DNA from: Rhodococcus sp. ARC_M5
Lineage (GTDB): Bacteria; Actinomycetota; Actinomycetes; Mycobacteriales; Mycobacteriaceae
Assembly: GCF_022810405.1 (NCBI RefSeq)
Contig: NZ_JALGQE010000006.1
Span: 62,001 to 126,000, forward strand
Direction of reading: 5' to 3'
Length of the DNA stretch: 64,000 bases
How positions within the stretch are numbered: position 1 is the first letter of the stretch; each line of letters begins with the position of its first letter. The notes beneath the pieces were generated by a model. It was not told where the DNA came from. It searched no databases and was given only the letters and a program-made list of their open reading frames with translations. The position numbers and the translations under genes are program-made. This document shows positions 38,161 through 49,164 of the stretch, in pieces.

Positions 38161-40824
38161 ATGGTGCCCGTGGATACCACCCTGAGTGGAGCCGGCAGGA
38201 ACGACGATGTCTCGAGTGGAGCCGGGTCGCCGTGGCTCGCGTATCGCGGTCGGCGCGAGGCCGTGACCGGTCGCGGCGATCGGTTCGACGAGATGCTCGA
38301 CGCCGACGACGCCGTCCGTCCGCATTGGGCGGAGTTGGTCGACGGTATGCGGGAGGCCGGTCCGGGGGCGATGCAGACTCTGCAGTCCCGTGTCAGTCGC
38401 CTGGTCGACGATCATGGCATCACGTACAACCCGATTCCGTCGGGTGGCTGCGAGGCGTTGCCCAGTGCTGTTCGGTGGGGGTTGGACAGTGTTCCGTTGG
38501 TCGTCGCGGCCGACGAGTGGGATCGTCTGGAAGCCGGTGTGGTCCAGCGGTCGATGTTGCTCGATGCCGTGCTCACCGACATCTACGGTGCCCAGGAAAC
38601 CATTCGTCGCGGATTGATCCCGCCGGAGTTGGTCTTCGGCAACCCGGGTTATCTGCGGACGGCGCACGCGATCACCATTCCCGGGCCGCATCAGTTGTTC
38701 ATGCATGCCGCCGATGTCGCCCGCGAGTCCGACGGCCAGTTCCGAGTGATCGCCGACCGTACGCAGGCACCGTCCGGTGTGGGCTACGCGCTGGCAGATC
38801 GGCGAGTGATGTCACGCGCCATGCCGGAGTTGTTCCAGGCGAGTAATCCAAGGCCGCTCTCGACGTTCGCTCGCGCGGTGCGGTTGGCGCTTCGCGATGC
38901 CGCGCCCGCGTCGGCCGAGAATCCGGTCGTGGTGGTGCTCAGTCCCGGTTCGCACTCCGAAACGGCCTTCGATCAGTCCTATCTCGCAACGGTTCTCGGT
39001 TTTCCTCTCGTGGAGAATGCCGATCTCGTGGTTCGTGACGGCTGCTTGTGGATGCGGTCGCTCGGCACGCTGCGTCGGGTGGATGTGGTGCTACGCCGCG
39101 TCGACGCCGAGTTCGCCGACCCACTCGATCTGCGTCCGGATTCGCATCTGGGTGTCGTCGGTTTGGTCGAGGTGCTGCGGCGCGGGGCTGTGAGCGTTGT
39201 CAACACTCTGGGTAGTGGCGTGCTGGAGAACCCGGCTCTGCTTCCGTTGCTGCCGGCGTTGAGCCGGGCCCTGCTGGACGAGGATCTGATTCTCGGTTCG
39301 GTGCACACGTACTGGGGCGGTGACCCGATTCAGCTCTCGCACATGAAGAATCGGCTGCGTTCGTTGGTGGTGCGGTCGACCACCTCGCGTCGCACGGTGG
39401 TGGGGCACGATCTCACCGACGCCGCAGCCGGGGAGCTGTGGGATCGAATCGCCGCCGAGCCGTGGAAGTGGACCGGTCAGGAGGTTCCCGAGTTCTCGTT
39501 GGCTCCGGTCGGGTCGTCGATCGCAGGCGGGACAGGGGCACAGTTGTCGGTTGCCCCGGCGCAGGTTGGGATGCGGCTGTTCACTGTTGCACAGCGGGGC
39601 GGGTACACGCCGATGCGCGGCGGTCTGGGGCAGGTGGTGCTCACCGCACCGGTCACCGATCCGCTCATCACGGTGGCGTCGAAGGACGTCTGGGTCAAGT
39701 CGGTGGAGCGCGTCACCCCGGCGGACTCGGCGCCGCACACACCGCCCGCCACGGTGGAGGAGCTGCCGCATTACGCCGCGTCGAATATCGATGTCGTCAG
39801 TTCCCCGCGCGTGCTCGGCGACCTGTTCTGGTTCGGCCGCTACAGCGAACGTGCCGAGGACATGACTCGATTGTTGATCGCGGCGCGCGAACGCAATCAG
39901 GACTACCGCTCGATGCCATGGCTCGAAGGCAGTGAGAGTCTGCCGATTCTTCTGGAAGCGGTCACGAAGGTCTCGCGCACGTGGCCGGGATTCCTCGACG
40001 AGAAGAACCGCGACGATGCGACCGTCGAGATGCGCTCACTGATGCTCTCGACGGCGCGGATGGGTTCGCTGGCGCAATCGGTCGACCGGATGCAGCAAGC
40101 TGCCCGTGCGGTACGCGACCAGCTCTCGAACGACACCTGGGCGGTACTGAACCGCATCGACACCGCGCTGGAGGAGCTGGCGGAATCACCGATTCACAAC
40201 GGTGCCCAGCTGGCGTCGTCGCAGTCGAGTGTGCTGCGGGGTCTGCTCGCACTGGCCGGTTTGGCGTCGGAATCGATGGTGCGAGACGCGGGCTGGTACT
40301 TGATGGACGCCGGTAAGCGGATCGAGCGCGGTCTGCAGCTGACAGCGCTGCTCTCGGCAACGCTCAGTCACGCTCTCACGCCGTCCACCGAGCAGGCGGT
40401 CATCGATTCGGTGTTGTCCGCCGCCGAGTCCTCGGTGATCTACCGCAGGCGCAACAGCGGGCGTGCGCGCCCGGCGGCCGTGGCGCAGCTGTTGTTGTTC
40501 GACGAGGGCAACCCCCGCGCCTTGGTCTACCAGCTCGATCGGCTTCGGGACGACCTCGGTTCGTTGCCCGATGCCTCGGGTACCTCGCGGCCGGAGCAAC
40601 TCGTCGAACAGATGCGGGTGCGGCTTCGCAGGGTCGACCCGGGCGACCTGGAATCGGTCGACGCGAACGGCCGACGGGTGGAGATGCTCGAGCTGGTGGA
40701 CGGCATCCACGATTCGCTCGAGGAGCTCTCTCGGGTGATTCTCGCGACGCACATGTCGTTGCCCGGTGGCACGCAGCCGCTGTGGGGCAGCTCGAACGTC
40801 CGAACTGCGAACGGAGTGCGGTGA
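38161..40824 (+). CDS. Circularly permuted ATP-grasp plus alpha-E protein (Rv2567-like)
   Basis: An 887-residue fusion. The N-terminal part (to about 490) is a circularly permuted ATP-grasp domain (formerly DUF404/407), with YNPIPSGGCEALPSAVRW, FGNPGYLRTAHAI and LVENADLVVRDGCLWMRSLG. The C-terminal part (from about 540) is an alpha-E domain (DUF403), opening with its hallmark LFWFGRYSERAEDMTRLL and ending LSRVILATHMSLPGG. ATP-grasp folds ligate carboxylates to amines or thiols, so it is a candidate peptide ligase. The frame is open back to 37978, overlapping the previous gene, but ATG 38161 with GGAAGGA upstream gives the length of the mycobacterial protein. Its stop is coupled to the next ATG (TGATG). 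Confidence 0.9.
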   Translation: MVPVDTTLSGAGRNDDVSSGAGSPWLAYRGRREAVTGRGDRFDEMLDADDAVRPHWAELVDGMREAGPGAMQTLQSRVSRLVDDHGITYNPIPSGGCEALPSAVRWGLDSVPLVVAADEWDRLEAGVVQRSMLLDAVLTDIYGAQETIRRGLIPPELVFGNPGYLRTAHAITIPGPHQLFMHAADVARESDGQFRVIADRTQAPSGVGYALADRRVMSRAMPELFQASNPRPLSTFARAVRLALRDAAPASAENPVVVVLSPGSHSETAFDQSYLATVLGFPLVENADLVVRDGCLWMRSLGTLRRVDVVLRRVDAEFADPLDLRPDSHLGVVGLVEVLRRGAVSVVNTLGSGVLENPALLPLLPALSRALLDEDLILGSVHTYWGGDPIQLSHMKNRLRSLVVRSTTSRRTVVGHDLTDAAAGELWDRIAAEPWKWTGQEVPEFSLAPVGSSIAGGTGAQLSVAPAQVGMRLFTVAQRGGYTPMRGGLGQVVLTAPVTDPLITVASKDVWVKSVERVTPADSAPHTPPATVEELPHYAASNIDVVSSPRVLGDLFWFGRYSERAEDMTRLLIAARERNQDYRSMPWLEGSESLPILLEAVTKVSRTWPGFLDEKNRDDATVEMRSLMLSTARMGSLAQSVDRMQQAARAVRDQLSNDTWAVLNRIDTALEELAESPIHNGAQLASSQSSVLRGLLALAGLASESMVRDAGWYLMDAGKRIERGLQLTALLSATLSHALTPSTEQAVIDSVLSAAESSVIYRRRNSGRARPAAVAQLLLFDEGNPRALVYQLDRLRDDLGSLPDASGTSRPEQLVEQMRVRLRRVDPGDLESVDANGRRVEMLELVDGIHDSLEELSRVILATHMSLPGGTQPLWGSSNVRTANGVR

Positions 40825-41723
40825 TGAGTCGTCGGTATCGAATCAAGCACATCACCACCTACACGTATTCCGATCGCGTGACCTCGTCCTACGGGCGGGG
40901 ATTTCTCGCGCCGCGCGACATGGACGGGCAGCACTGTGTGGAGAAGTCGGTCACCGTGGAGCCGGCACCCACCGATCAATCGTTCGGCGTGGACGTCTAC
41001 GGCAACGAGGACGTGTACTTCCACGTGACGCACGACCACGAGAAGTTGGTGGTGACGGCAGATTCGCTCGTAGAGGTGTATCCGCGTCCGGTGGACGAGA
41101 CCACGTCGTGGCCGGCGACCGAGTCCTGGGAGTCCGCTCGGATGGCGATGTTCGATTCGAGCCTGCCTGCGGACCCGGCTCGCGCGTCGGCTGTGGAGTT
41201 CGCCCTGGATCTGCCGACTCCGGAGATCACCGACGAGGTGCGCGCCTACGCGGCGCCCAGCTTCTGGCCCGGTCGTCCCCTCGCCGACGTCGTCGTTGAT
41301 CTGACGCATCGGATCTTCACCGATTTTCGGTACCTCTCCGGATCGACGACGGTCTCGACCACCGTGGTCGACGTGCTCGCCGCCCGATCGGGGGTGTGTC
41401 AGGACTTCGCGCGCCTGGCCATCGCCTGCTTGCGGTCCCAGGGTCTGGCGGCGCGGTACGTGTCGGGATATCTGGCAACGGAACCTCCGCCGGGCAAGGA
41501 GCGGATGATCGGGGTCGACGCGACCCACGCCTGGGCTGCGGTGTGGATGCCCAACGATCGGTGGCTCGCCTTCGATCCCACCAACGACCAGCTGGTCGAC
41601 GAGCGGTACGCGACCGTGGCATGGGGGCGCGACTACGCGGACGTACCACCCCTGCGAGGGGTGATCTACACCGAAGCGGAAGAAAGCACCATCGCCGTGT
41701 CGGTGGACGTTGCACCGCAGTAG
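40824..41723 (+). CDS. Transglutaminase-like cysteine protein (Rv2569c-like)
   Basis: A 299-residue protein. The transglutaminase-N domain (IKHITTYTYSDRVTSSYGRG) is followed by the catalytic core with Cys in SGVCQDFARLAIA (about 193), His in DATHAWAAVW and Asp in FDPTND. There is no signal peptide, so it is probably cytosolic. Homologues are usually proteases or amidases rather than true crosslinkers. It is the third gene of the coupled cassette and, with the first gene, gives two transglutaminase-like enzymes around one ATP-grasp ligase. Confidence 0.9.
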   Translation: MSRRYRIKHITTYTYSDRVTSSYGRGFLAPRDMDGQHCVEKSVTVEPAPTDQSFGVDVYGNEDVYFHVTHDHEKLVVTADSLVEVYPRPVDETTSWPATESWESARMAMFDSSLPADPARASAVEFALDLPTPEITDEVRAYAAPSFWPGRPLADVVVDLTHRIFTDFRYLSGSTTVSTTVVDVLAARSGVCQDFARLAIACLRSQGLAARYVSGYLATEPPPGKERMIGVDATHAWAAVWMPNDRWLAFDPTNDQLVDERYATVAWGRDYADVPPLRGVIYTEAEESTIAVSVDVAPQ

Positions 41724-41790
41724 CGAACCCGGCATACTTCTGTGGCTCGGGGGTAACCGACCACCTGGTCGAATCTGGGGATGTGGACCG

Positions 41791-41796
41791 TAGAAT
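41791..41796 (+). promoter_or_regulatory. Candidate -10 box (TAGAAT)
   Basis: TAGAAT lies 83 nt before the phosphotransferase-like gene and is a good TAnnnT match. A GACCA-CC-TGGTC inverted repeat (about 41759-41770) lies near the expected -35 region. This suggests the phosphotransferase gene has its own promoter after the cassette. Confidence 0.35.
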
Positions 41797-41878
41797 GCCG
41801 CAAAACGGGCAATCGTGTCTCATTCGTAGTCACCGACACAGCACAGCAGAACGCACCGAACGGGTAGCTTGGACATCG

Positions 41879-43048
41879 ATGACCGCAACACTTGCAGACC
41901 CTGTATCAGAGGTAGTAGCAGCAGCTCAGCGACTCCTCACCAGACGCACCGGAGCTCCGGTGACGTTGATCGACCCCGTGAATCTGGGGGGTAGCGGCCA
42001 AGCCGTCGTGTTGCGAGTCCGAGTATCCGAGAACCCGTTTCAGCTGCCCCGCACCTTGGTGATCAAGCAGGTTCGTGAGCTACCCGCCGAATCCGAACTG
42101 CACGCCGAACTCGCCGACATCTCAGGCTCCAGCGCCTTCCTGCGTGAGGCAGCGTCGTACCAATTCGCCAACGCTCTGGCCACCGACAGCAGGCCCGGAC
42201 CCGAGTTGCACGCCTACGATCTCGACGCGCGGCTGCTCGTGCTCAGTGATCTCGGCGACGCCAGTCCGATCACCACTCTGCTGCGCAACTCGGACGAGGC
42301 CGCGGTCACCAATTCGTTGATGGCCATGGCGCAGGCGCTGGGCCGTATGCACGCCGCCACCGTCGGCCGCGAGGACGACTTCGCCGCTCTGTTGCGCCGG
42401 GTGGGTCAGCCCGACTCCACCGACGGGATCTCCGCCCAGATACCCGACGCGCTGGCCGAGGTCCCTGGCCTGCTCACCGATCACCTGGGCGTCGGAACGA
42501 CCCCGGATGCCATTCTCGATCGCGTGTCCCGCAGTGGACGGTTGTTCGCGCACGGAGCGTTCCGTGCGTTCAGCCCGTCCGATCTGTGCCCCGACAACAT
42601 CATCGTCAACGACGAGGGCGTGCGATTCCTCGACTACGAATGGGGCGGTTTCCGCGACGCCACCCTCGACATCACCTACGCGTTGGCGTCGTTCCCCGGT
42701 TGCCTCTGCAGCTTCGAGCTCTCGCACGACCGCGAACAGGCGATGATCGATGCGTGGCGTTCGGAAGTGGTGGGCATCTGGCCCGCGTTGGGGGACGACA
42801 CCACGCTGGCGAGCAAGATTCTCGATGCGCGTCTGATCTGGGTATGGCTGAGCACCTACTGGTTCCTGCCCGACGACCACACCCGTATCGCGGCGGCGCG
42901 GGCGCACCACCTGTCGGTTCCGCGGTCGCAGGCCCTGATCTCCCGGTGGTCGGTGCTGGCCGACAGTGCTGCGCGCGGGGGCGAGACCGGAATCGCCGAG
43001 TACGCGGCGTCGGTCGTGACTGCTCTGCGCAGCAAGTGGGAACACTGA
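41879..43048 (+). CDS. Aminoglycoside phosphotransferase-like (APH/choline kinase fold) protein
   Basis: A 389-residue protein with kinase-like landmarks: a Gly-rich start ([16 protein letters not shown]), a Lys in LVIKQV as candidate ATP-binding lysine, a catalytic-loop-like [13 protein letters not shown] and a metal-binding-like RFLDYEWGG. The usual HGDxxxxN loop reads PSDLCPDN, so the His is replaced by Pro while Asp and Asn remain; related actinobacterial proteins share this form. The ATG is at 41879. The substrate is unknown. It follows the peptide-ligase cassette on the same strand, and a functional link is possible but unproven. Confidence 0.75.
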   Translation: MTATLADPVSEVVAAAQRLLTRRTGAPVTLIDPVNLGGSGQAVVLRVRVSENPFQLPRTLVIKQVRELPAESELHAELADISGSSAFLREAASYQFANALATDSRPGPELHAYDLDARLLVLSDLGDASPITTLLRNSDEAAVTNSLMAMAQALGRMHAATVGREDDFAALLRRVGQPDSTDGISAQIPDALAEVPGLLTDHLGVGTTPDAILDRVSRSGRLFAHGAFRAFSPSDLCPDNIIVNDEGVRFLDYEWGGFRDATLDITYALASFPGCLCSFELSHDREQAMIDAWRSEVVGIWPALGDDTTLASKILDARLIWVWLSTYWFLPDDHTRIAAARAHHLSVPRSQALISRWSVLADSAARGGETGIAEYAASVVTALRSKWEH

Positions 43049-43084
43049 GACCGACATCGTTCGCGTTTCCGGCGGTTCGATCGG

Positions 43085-43090
43085 TAGCGT
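43085..43090 (+). promoter_or_regulatory. Candidate -10 box (TAGCGT) for rarA, leaderless-type
   Basis: TAGCGT ends 7 nt before GTG 43098. If it is the -10, the RNA would start at that codon, excluding the earlier GTG 43089, which overlaps the box. Confidence 0.35.
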
Positions 43091-43097
43091 GAAATCG

Positions 43098-44507
43098 GTG
43101 AGCGGCGGCATCGGTAGTGACATCTCGGGCGGGGACATCTCGGGGAGCGACGAGTTCGGCGACGACGGACTCTTCGACACGCCTGCCGAGCCGGACACGA
43201 CGATCGCCGAATCCCGTCCGACGTCGACCTACGTCAGACCCGACGCGCCGCTGGCGGTGAGAATGCGTCCCACGACCCTCGACGAGGTGGTCGGACAATC
43301 TCATCTGCTGGCTCCCGGTGCGCCGCTGCGCCGGCTCGTCGAGGGCTCCGGCGCATCCTCGGTGATGCTCTACGGTCCACCGGGGACCGGCAAGACGACG
43401 CTGGCGTCGCTGATCTCGGGCGCGACCGGACGCAAGTTCGAAGCGCTGTCGGCCCTCTCCGCCGGAGTCAAAGAGGTGCGCAACGTCATCGAACTGGCGC
43501 GTCGTCGACTGCTCTCGGGCGAGCAGACGGTGTTGTTCATCGACGAGGTACACCGGTTCTCCAAGACGCAGCAGGACGCACTTCTCGCCGCCGTCGAGAA
43601 TCGGATCGTGCTGTTGGTGGCTGCGACCACCGAGAACCCGTCCTTCTCGGTGGTGTCACCACTGCTGTCTCGATCGTTGGTTCTGCAGTTGCAGCCGCTG
43701 GGGTCCGAGGACATCGAGTTGTTGCTCACGCGAGCCGCCAACGATCCGCGCGGCCTGGACGGTGCGGTGACCATCGCCGAGGACGCGATGGACCATCTGG
43801 TGCGCCTCGCGGCCGGCGATGCCCGCCGAGCGCTGACGGCTCTCGAGGCAGCAGCGGGTGCCGCGACCGACGGGATGCTGGACCTCGCGACGGTCGAGGC
43901 CAGCGTCGACAAGGCCGCCGTGCGATACGACCGCGACGGGGATCAGCACTACGACGTCATCAGTGCGTTCATCAAATCGATCCGAGGGTCCGATGTCGAC
44001 GCCGCCCTGCACTATCTGGCGCGGATGATCACGGCAGGCGAGGACGCGCGCTTCATCGCTCGGCGTCTCGTGGTGCATGCCAGCGAAGACATCGGGATGG
44101 CCGATCCCACGGCGCTGCAGATCGCGACGGCCGCTGCCAGCGCGGTGCAGATGATCGGGATGCCCGAGGCGAGGCTGGCCCTGGCGCAGGCCACGATTCA
44201 TCTGGCGACTGCGCCCAAGTCCGGTGCCGTGATCGGCGCTCTCGGTGCGGCGATGGCCGACGTAGCGGCAGGCAAGTCGGGATCGGTGCCGCCGCATCTG
44301 CGCGACGGCCACTACAAGGGAGCTCAGGGACTGGGAAACGCCGTCGGGTATCGGTATCCGCACAGCAGTCCCGGCGGCGTGCTGGGGCAGCAGTATCCGC
44401 CGGACGAACTGGTGGGCGTGAACTACTACGAGCCCACCGAACACGGTGCCGAGCGCGAAATCGCGACCAGGGTGGGCAAACTGCGGCGCATCATCCGAGG
44501 CCGATAG
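43098..44507 (+). CDS. rarA: Replication-associated recombination AAA+ ATPase RarA (MgsA)
   Basis: An approximately 469-residue clamp-loader-like ATPase acting at stalled replication forks. It has Walker [13 protein letters not shown], Walker [10 protein letters not shown], sensor 1 ATTENPSFS and the C-terminal tetramerisation region ([30 protein letters not shown]). The N-terminus is a Gly/Ser/Asp-rich variable region. GTG 43098 is chosen from the leaderless-type -10 spacing; GTG 43089, three codons earlier, is the alternative. It matches M. tuberculosis Rv2559c upstream of alaS. Confidence 0.92.
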   Translation: MSGGIGSDISGGDISGSDEFGDDGLFDTPAEPDTTIAESRPTSTYVRPDAPLAVRMRPTTLDEVVGQSHLLAPGAPLRRLVEGSGASSVMLYGPPGTGKTTLASLISGATGRKFEALSALSAGVKEVRNVIELARRRLLSGEQTVLFIDEVHRFSKTQQDALLAAVENRIVLLVAATTENPSFSVVSPLLSRSLVLQLQPLGSEDIELLLTRAANDPRGLDGAVTIAEDAMDHLVRLAAGDARRALTALEAAAGAATDGMLDLATVEASVDKAAVRYDRDGDQHYDVISAFIKSIRGSDVDAALHYLARMITAGEDARFIARRLVVHASEDIGMADPTALQIATAAASAVQMIGMPEARLALAQATIHLATAPKSGAVIGALGAAMADVAAGKSGSVPPHLRDGHYKGAQGLGNAVGYRYPHSSPGGVLGQQYPPDELVGVNYYEPTEHGAEREIATRVGKLRRIIRGR

Positions 44508-44537
44508 GCCCTCGAGTCGGCACAGGGTCTTGGACGC

Positions 44538-44543
44538 TAACCT
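44538..44543 (+). promoter_or_regulatory. Candidate -10 box (TAACCT) for alaS, leaderless-type
   Basis: TAACCT ends 6 nt before GTG 44550, the same sequence and spacing as before the gene at 1583. No Shine-Dalgarno precedes the GTG. Confidence 0.4.
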
Positions 44544-44549
44544 GTATCC

Positions 44550-47219
44550 GTGCAGACCCATGAGATCCGCAGGCGTTTCCTCGACCATTTCGTGAAGGCG
44601 GGGCACACCGAAGTACCCAGTGCGTCGTTGATCCTCGACGACCCGAACTTGCTGTTCGTCAATGCGGGCATGGTTCCCTTCGTTCCGTTCTTCCTCGGCC
44701 AGCAGACGCCGCCGTACAAGACTGCGACCAGTGTGCAGAAGTGCGTGCGCACCCTCGACATCGAGAACGTCGGCATCACCACCCGCCACAACACGTTCTT
44801 CCAGATGGCAGGCAACTTCTCGTTCGGCGACTACTTCAAGCGGGACGCGATTCGGCACGCCTGGTCGTTGTTGACCGACAGCGTCGAGGACGGTGGGTAC
44901 GGGTTCGACCCCGAGCGCATCTGGGCCACCGCGTATCTCGACGACGACGAGGCGATCGAGCTGTGGAAAGAGATCGCCGGTCTGCCCGACGAGCGCATCC
45001 AACGGCGCGGAATGGCCGACAACTACTGGTCCATGGGCATTCCCGGACCCTGCGGCCCGTGCTCGGAGATCTATTACGACCGCGGACCCGAGTTCGGCGC
45101 GGAGGGCGGTCCCGAGGCCGACGAGGATCGGTACATCGAGATCTGGAACCTCGTGTTCATGCAGAACGAGCGCGGCAAGGGGATCAGCAAGGACGACTTC
45201 GAGATCCTCGGTCCGCTGCCGAAGCAGAACATCGACACCGGCATGGGCGTCGAGCGCGTCGCGTTTCTGCTGCAGGGCGTGGACAACGTCTACGAGACCG
45301 ATCTCGTGCGGCCGGTCATCGCCAAGGCCGAGGAGCTCTCGGGTCGCACCTACGGCAGCAACCACGACGACGACGTTCGCTTCCGCGTGATCGCCGACCA
45401 TGCACGCACCGCAGCCTTGCTGATCTCCGACGGAGTCAATCCCGGCAACGACGGTCGCGGGTACGTCCTGCGCCGGCTGCTGCGCCGCATCGTGCGATCG
45501 GCCCGGCTGCTCGGGGCACCCGACGAGACGATGGCGCAGTTCGTCACCGTCGTGCGCGACACGATGGCCGAGTCGTACCCGAACCTGGTCACCGACTTCG
45601 ACCGTATCCTCACCGTTGCGGTGGGGGAGGAGACGGCGTTTCTCAAGACCCTCACCTCGGGTTCACGACTGTTCGAGGGTGCGGCCGACGCAGTCAAGGC
45701 CGCGGGTGCGAAGAAGATCGGTGGCGCAGAAGCATTCGCGCTGCACGACACCTACGGGTTCCCGATCGATCTGACGCTGGAGATGGCCGCCGAGGCGGGC
45801 CTGTCGGTCGACGAGGACGGATTCCGGTCGCTGATGGCCGAGCAGCGCAACCGGGCCAAGGACGACGCCCGCGCCCGCAAGCACGCACACGCGGACCTCA
45901 CGGTCTACAGGGATTTCGTCGACGGTGCGCCGACCGAGTTCACCGGATTCGACGAACTCGGTTCGGACGCAACGGTGTTGGCCTTGATCTCCAACGGCGT
46001 CCGCGTTCCGACCGCGGTTGCGGGAGACTCGGTGGAGATCATTCTCGACCGCAGCCCGCTCTACGCCGAGTCCGGTGGCCAGATCGCCGACATCGGCACG
46101 ATCACCGCACCCGGCCTCGGCGTCAAGGTCAATGACGTGCAGAAGATCGCCAAGAAGCTCTGGACGCACAAGTCCGTGGTCGAGTCGGGTCAGATCACCG
46201 AGGGCGACACCGTCCACGTCGACGTCGACCACGCCTGGCGCAAGGGCGCGACCCAGGGCCACTCCGGCACCCACATGGTGCATGCGGCACTACGACAGGT
46301 CCTCGGGCCGAACGCGACGCAGGCGGGTTCGTTGAACAAGCCCGGCTACCTCCGGTTCGACTTCTCGTGGCAGGGCGCGCTCTCGGAGGCGCAGCGCGAC
46401 GACATCGAGAACGTCGCCAACGATGCGGTGGGCTCGGACTTCGCGGTCAACACCCTCGTCACCGACCTCGACAGTGCCAAGAAGATGGGCGCGATGGCTC
46501 TGTTCGGTGAGAACTACGGCGACGAAGTGCGCGTGGTCGAGATCGGCGGACCGTTCTCGATGGAACTGTGCGGTGGTACGCACGTGCAGCACTCGTCGCA
46601 GATCGGCCCGGTCACCATCCTCGGTGAATCGTCGGTCGGCTCGGGAGTGCGCCGCGTCGAAGCATTCGTCGGCCTCGATTCCTACCGCTACCTGGCCAAG
46701 GAACGCGCGCTGCTGGCCGGCATCGCGTCCACGCTGAAAGTGCCTTCCGAGGAGGTCCCGGCTCGCATCGAGACCCTGGTCGAGCGCCTGCGCGTCGCAG
46801 AGAAGGAACTCGACTCGGTCAAGGCGGCTGCTGTGCTGGCCTCCGCCGGTGAGTTCGCCGGCAAGGCCGAGCGATTCGGTGACGTGCGCGCGGTGATCTC
46901 GCAGGCACCGGACGGGGTCGGCGGCAACGACCTGCGCACGCTGGTCACCGATATCCGGGGACGGCTCGGCACCGATCCGGCCGTGGTGGTCCTGTTCGGC
47001 ACGGTCGGCGGGAAGGTTCCGTTCGTCGTGTCGACCAACAAGGCTGCCCAGGATGCGGGCGTCGCCGCCGGTGACCTGGTGGCGGCATTCGGTCCGAGCA
47101 TCGGTGGCCGGGGTGGCGGTAAGCCCGAACTGGCTCAGGGGTCGGGGTCGGACGTCGCCGGAATCGCCGCCGGTATCGACGCTGCCCGGGCTCGACTGAC
47201 CGAACTCACGACCCACTGA
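44550..47219 (+). CDS. alaS: Alanine--tRNA ligase
   Basis: An 889-residue class IIc enzyme with all domains: catalytic core ([17 protein letters not shown], motif 3 GMGVERVAF), tRNA-recognition region, editing domain with [11 protein letters not shown] and [13 protein letters not shown], and a C-terminal DHHA1/C-Ala domain ([29 protein letters not shown]). The GTG start has no ribosome binding site but lies 6 nt after a TAACCT box. It is followed 5 nt later by ruvX. Confidence 0.96.
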   Translation: MQTHEIRRRFLDHFVKAGHTEVPSASLILDDPNLLFVNAGMVPFVPFFLGQQTPPYKTATSVQKCVRTLDIENVGITTRHNTFFQMAGNFSFGDYFKRDAIRHAWSLLTDSVEDGGYGFDPERIWATAYLDDDEAIELWKEIAGLPDERIQRRGMADNYWSMGIPGPCGPCSEIYYDRGPEFGAEGGPEADEDRYIEIWNLVFMQNERGKGISKDDFEILGPLPKQNIDTGMGVERVAFLLQGVDNVYETDLVRPVIAKAEELSGRTYGSNHDDDVRFRVIADHARTAALLISDGVNPGNDGRGYVLRRLLRRIVRSARLLGAPDETMAQFVTVVRDTMAESYPNLVTDFDRILTVAVGEETAFLKTLTSGSRLFEGAADAVKAAGAKKIGGAEAFALHDTYGFPIDLTLEMAAEAGLSVDEDGFRSLMAEQRNRAKDDARARKHAHADLTVYRDFVDGAPTEFTGFDELGSDATVLALISNGVRVPTAVAGDSVEIILDRSPLYAESGGQIADIGTITAPGLGVKVNDVQKIAKKLWTHKSVVESGQITEGDTVHVDVDHAWRKGATQGHSGTHMVHAALRQVLGPNATQAGSLNKPGYLRFDFSWQGALSEAQRDDIENVANDAVGSDFAVNTLVTDLDSAKKMGAMALFGENYGDEVRVVEIGGPFSMELCGGTHVQHSSQIGPVTILGESSVGSGVRRVEAFVGLDSYRYLAKERALLAGIASTLKVPSEEVPARIETLVERLRVAEKELDSVKAAAVLASAGEFAGKAERFGDVRAVISQAPDGVGGNDLRTLVTDIRGRLGTDPAVVVLFGTVGGKVPFVVSTNKAAQDAGVAAGDLVAAFGPSIGGRGGGKPELAQGSGSDVAGIAAGIDAARARLTELTTH

Positions 47220-47224
47220 CGCTC

Positions 47225-47755
47225 GTGACAACTCAGGGGCGCGGCCCCGATCGGCCCGGAGTCGACGATCCTGGTCGCGGCCGTCGTATCGGCATCGACG
47301 TCGGCAGCGTCCGGATCGGTATCGCCTCCAGCGATCCCGACGGTGTACTCGCCACACCGGTCGAAACCGTGCCGCGATCGAAGATCAAGGGGCCCGACGC
47401 CCCGGACGTGGTGCGGGTGGCGGAGATCGTGGCCGAGTACGAGGCCGTCGAGGTCGTGATCGGGCTACCCAGAACACTGCGCGGTGAGCGCGGAAGCGCC
47501 GTGGACGCGGCCGAGAAATTCGGGCGCTCCCTTCATCGGCGGATGAGTGACGTACCGATTCGGATGGCCGACGAACGACTGACTACCGTGACCGCAACGC
47601 GTGCTTTACGGGACAGTGGTGTGCGAGCCAAGAACCAACGATCGGTGATAGATCAGGCTGCGGCGGTGGCGATACTGCAGGGCTGGCTCGACGAGCGCCG
47701 TGCGGTATCGGATCGTGCAGCGAACAATCCAGGATCGACGGAGGTCGACGAGTGA
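47225..47755 (+). CDS. ruvX: Holliday junction resolvase-like RNase H-fold nuclease RuvX (YqgF)
   Basis: A 176-residue YqgF protein: [20 protein letters not shown] (catalytic Asp), [15 protein letters not shown], and [19 protein letters not shown] with a conserved late Asp in [13 protein letters not shown]. The family processes 16S rRNA 5' ends in E. coli and has junction-nuclease activity in other bacteria. The alaS-ruvX-mltG-aroE order is conserved in actinobacteria. Its stop overlaps the mltG GTG. Confidence 0.9.
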   Translation: MTTQGRGPDRPGVDDPGRGRRIGIDVGSVRIGIASSDPDGVLATPVETVPRSKIKGPDAPDVVRVAEIVAEYEAVEVVIGLPRTLRGERGSAVDAAEKFGRSLHRRMSDVPIRMADERLTTVTATRALRDSGVRAKNQRSVIDQAAAVAILQGWLDERRAVSDRAANNPGSTEVDE

Positions 47756-49164
47756 ACTACCAGGGTTCCGATCGGGACCGGCGAGATGCGCGCTCGGACG
47801 AGGCGCACACCGACCCGATCGGCTTTTCCGTGGACGAGGGCAGCGACTTCCAACGCCGCCTGCACGACCATCCGCAGCGTCAGGAGCCGCACCCCCGGCC
47901 CTCTCGCAGCGCAGATCGCGAGCCCGGTCACGAGGCCGGCGGCGGGGCGGTGCCACAGCAAGTCGGCCGCAGCCGCGCCGCGGGCCGCAAGGACCGAGCC
48001 GCGTCCAGCCGCAAGCGTCGCGGCCGGCTGGTGGCTCTGGTGCTCGGGCTCGTACTGATCGTGGCAGTGGCGGGCGGAGGGTATTTCGCCGTGAACAAAT
48101 TCGGCAATCGCACGACCCCGAACGCGGACTTCGCCGCAGGCTCACCGGGGGACGGCGTGGTGATTCAGGTTCATCCCAACGACACCGCGCAGCAGATCGG
48201 TACCGAGGCAGCCGACAAGGGGGTCGTGGCCAGCTCGGGTGCGTTCCTCGAAGCGGCCCTCCTGAACAACGCCATCACCTCGGTTCAACCCGGCTTCTAT
48301 CTGCTCGCCAGCAACGTGCCTGCCTCGCAGGCCGTGAGTGAACTCGTCGACCCCGCGTCCCGAGTGGGCAACATGGTGATCTCGGAGGGCCGACAGCTCC
48401 ACGACGCGCGAGACGTGAACACCGATGCCGTCAAGAAGGGCATCTACACCCTGATCTCCGAGGCCAGCTGTGTGGACCGAACCGGCAGTGGAACCCCCAC
48501 CTGCGTGAGCTACGACGATCTCAACGCGGCAGGAGCCGTGGACGATCCGGCTGCCTTGGGCGTCCCGGACTGGGCCAGCGATCGCGTCGAAGGTGTTCCG
48601 GACCGCGACCGGCAGCTCGAAGGTCTGATCGCTGCGGGAACCTGGGATTTCGATCCCAGCGCGTCTCCGACCGACATTCTGAAGCAGTTGGTGTCCGAGA
48701 GTGCGACCCGCTACGAGGACACCGGAATCCTGACCGCGGGCACCAACTCCGGGCTGACCCCGTACGACACCCTCGTCGCCGCATCGCTCGTCGAGCGTGA
48801 GTCCCTGCCCCAGGACTTCAGCAAGGTGGCCCGGGTGATTCTCAATCGCCTCGCGGTGCCGCAGCGGCTCGAGTTCGACTCGACCGTCAACTACTCGCTC
48901 GACACGACCGAGGTGGCCACCACCGACGCCGACCGGGCCCGCGTCACCCCGTGGAACACCTATGCCAGCGAGGGGCTGCCGGCAACCCCGATCTCCTCGC
49001 CGAGCATCGGTGCGGTGCAGGCGGTCGAGATGCCGGCCGACGGTGACTGGTTGTACTTCGTGACCATCAACCAGGCGGGCGAAACCCTGTTCACCCGCAG
49101 CTACGAGGAACACCTGGCGAACATCACCAGGGTCGAGGGTGGCTTCCTCGACAGCGGTCGCTGA
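47752..49164 (+). CDS. mltG: Endolytic murein transglycosylase MltG
   Basis: Cleaves nascent glycan strands at the membrane. The 470-residue protein has a long polar cytosolic N-terminus (about 1-90, rich in Arg, Asp and Gln), one transmembrane helix (about 93-114) and a LysM-like then YceG catalytic domain. The catalytic Glu is in ASLVERES, followed by the family motifs [11 protein letters not shown] and [15 protein letters not shown] 47752 overlaps the ruvX stop. The long cytosolic tail is typical of actinobacterial members and may be a regulatory site. Confidence 0.92.
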   Translation: MNYQGSDRDRRDARSDEAHTDPIGFSVDEGSDFQRRLHDHPQRQEPHPRPSRSADREPGHEAGGGAVPQQVGRSRAAGRKDRAASSRKRRGRLVALVLGLVLIVAVAGGGYFAVNKFGNRTTPNADFAAGSPGDGVVIQVHPNDTAQQIGTEAADKGVVASSGAFLEAALLNNAITSVQPGFYLLASNVPASQAVSELVDPASRVGNMVISEGRQLHDARDVNTDAVKKGIYTLISEASCVDRTGSGTPTCVSYDDLNAAGAVDDPAALGVPDWASDRVEGVPDRDRQLEGLIAAGTWDFDPSASPTDILKQLVSESATRYEDTGILTAGTNSGLTPYDTLVAASLVERESLPQDFSKVARVILNRLAVPQRLEFDSTVNYSLDTTEVATTDADRARVTPWNTYASEGLPATPISSPSIGAVQAVEMPADGDWLYFVTINQAGETLFTRSYEEHLANITRVEGGFLDSGR

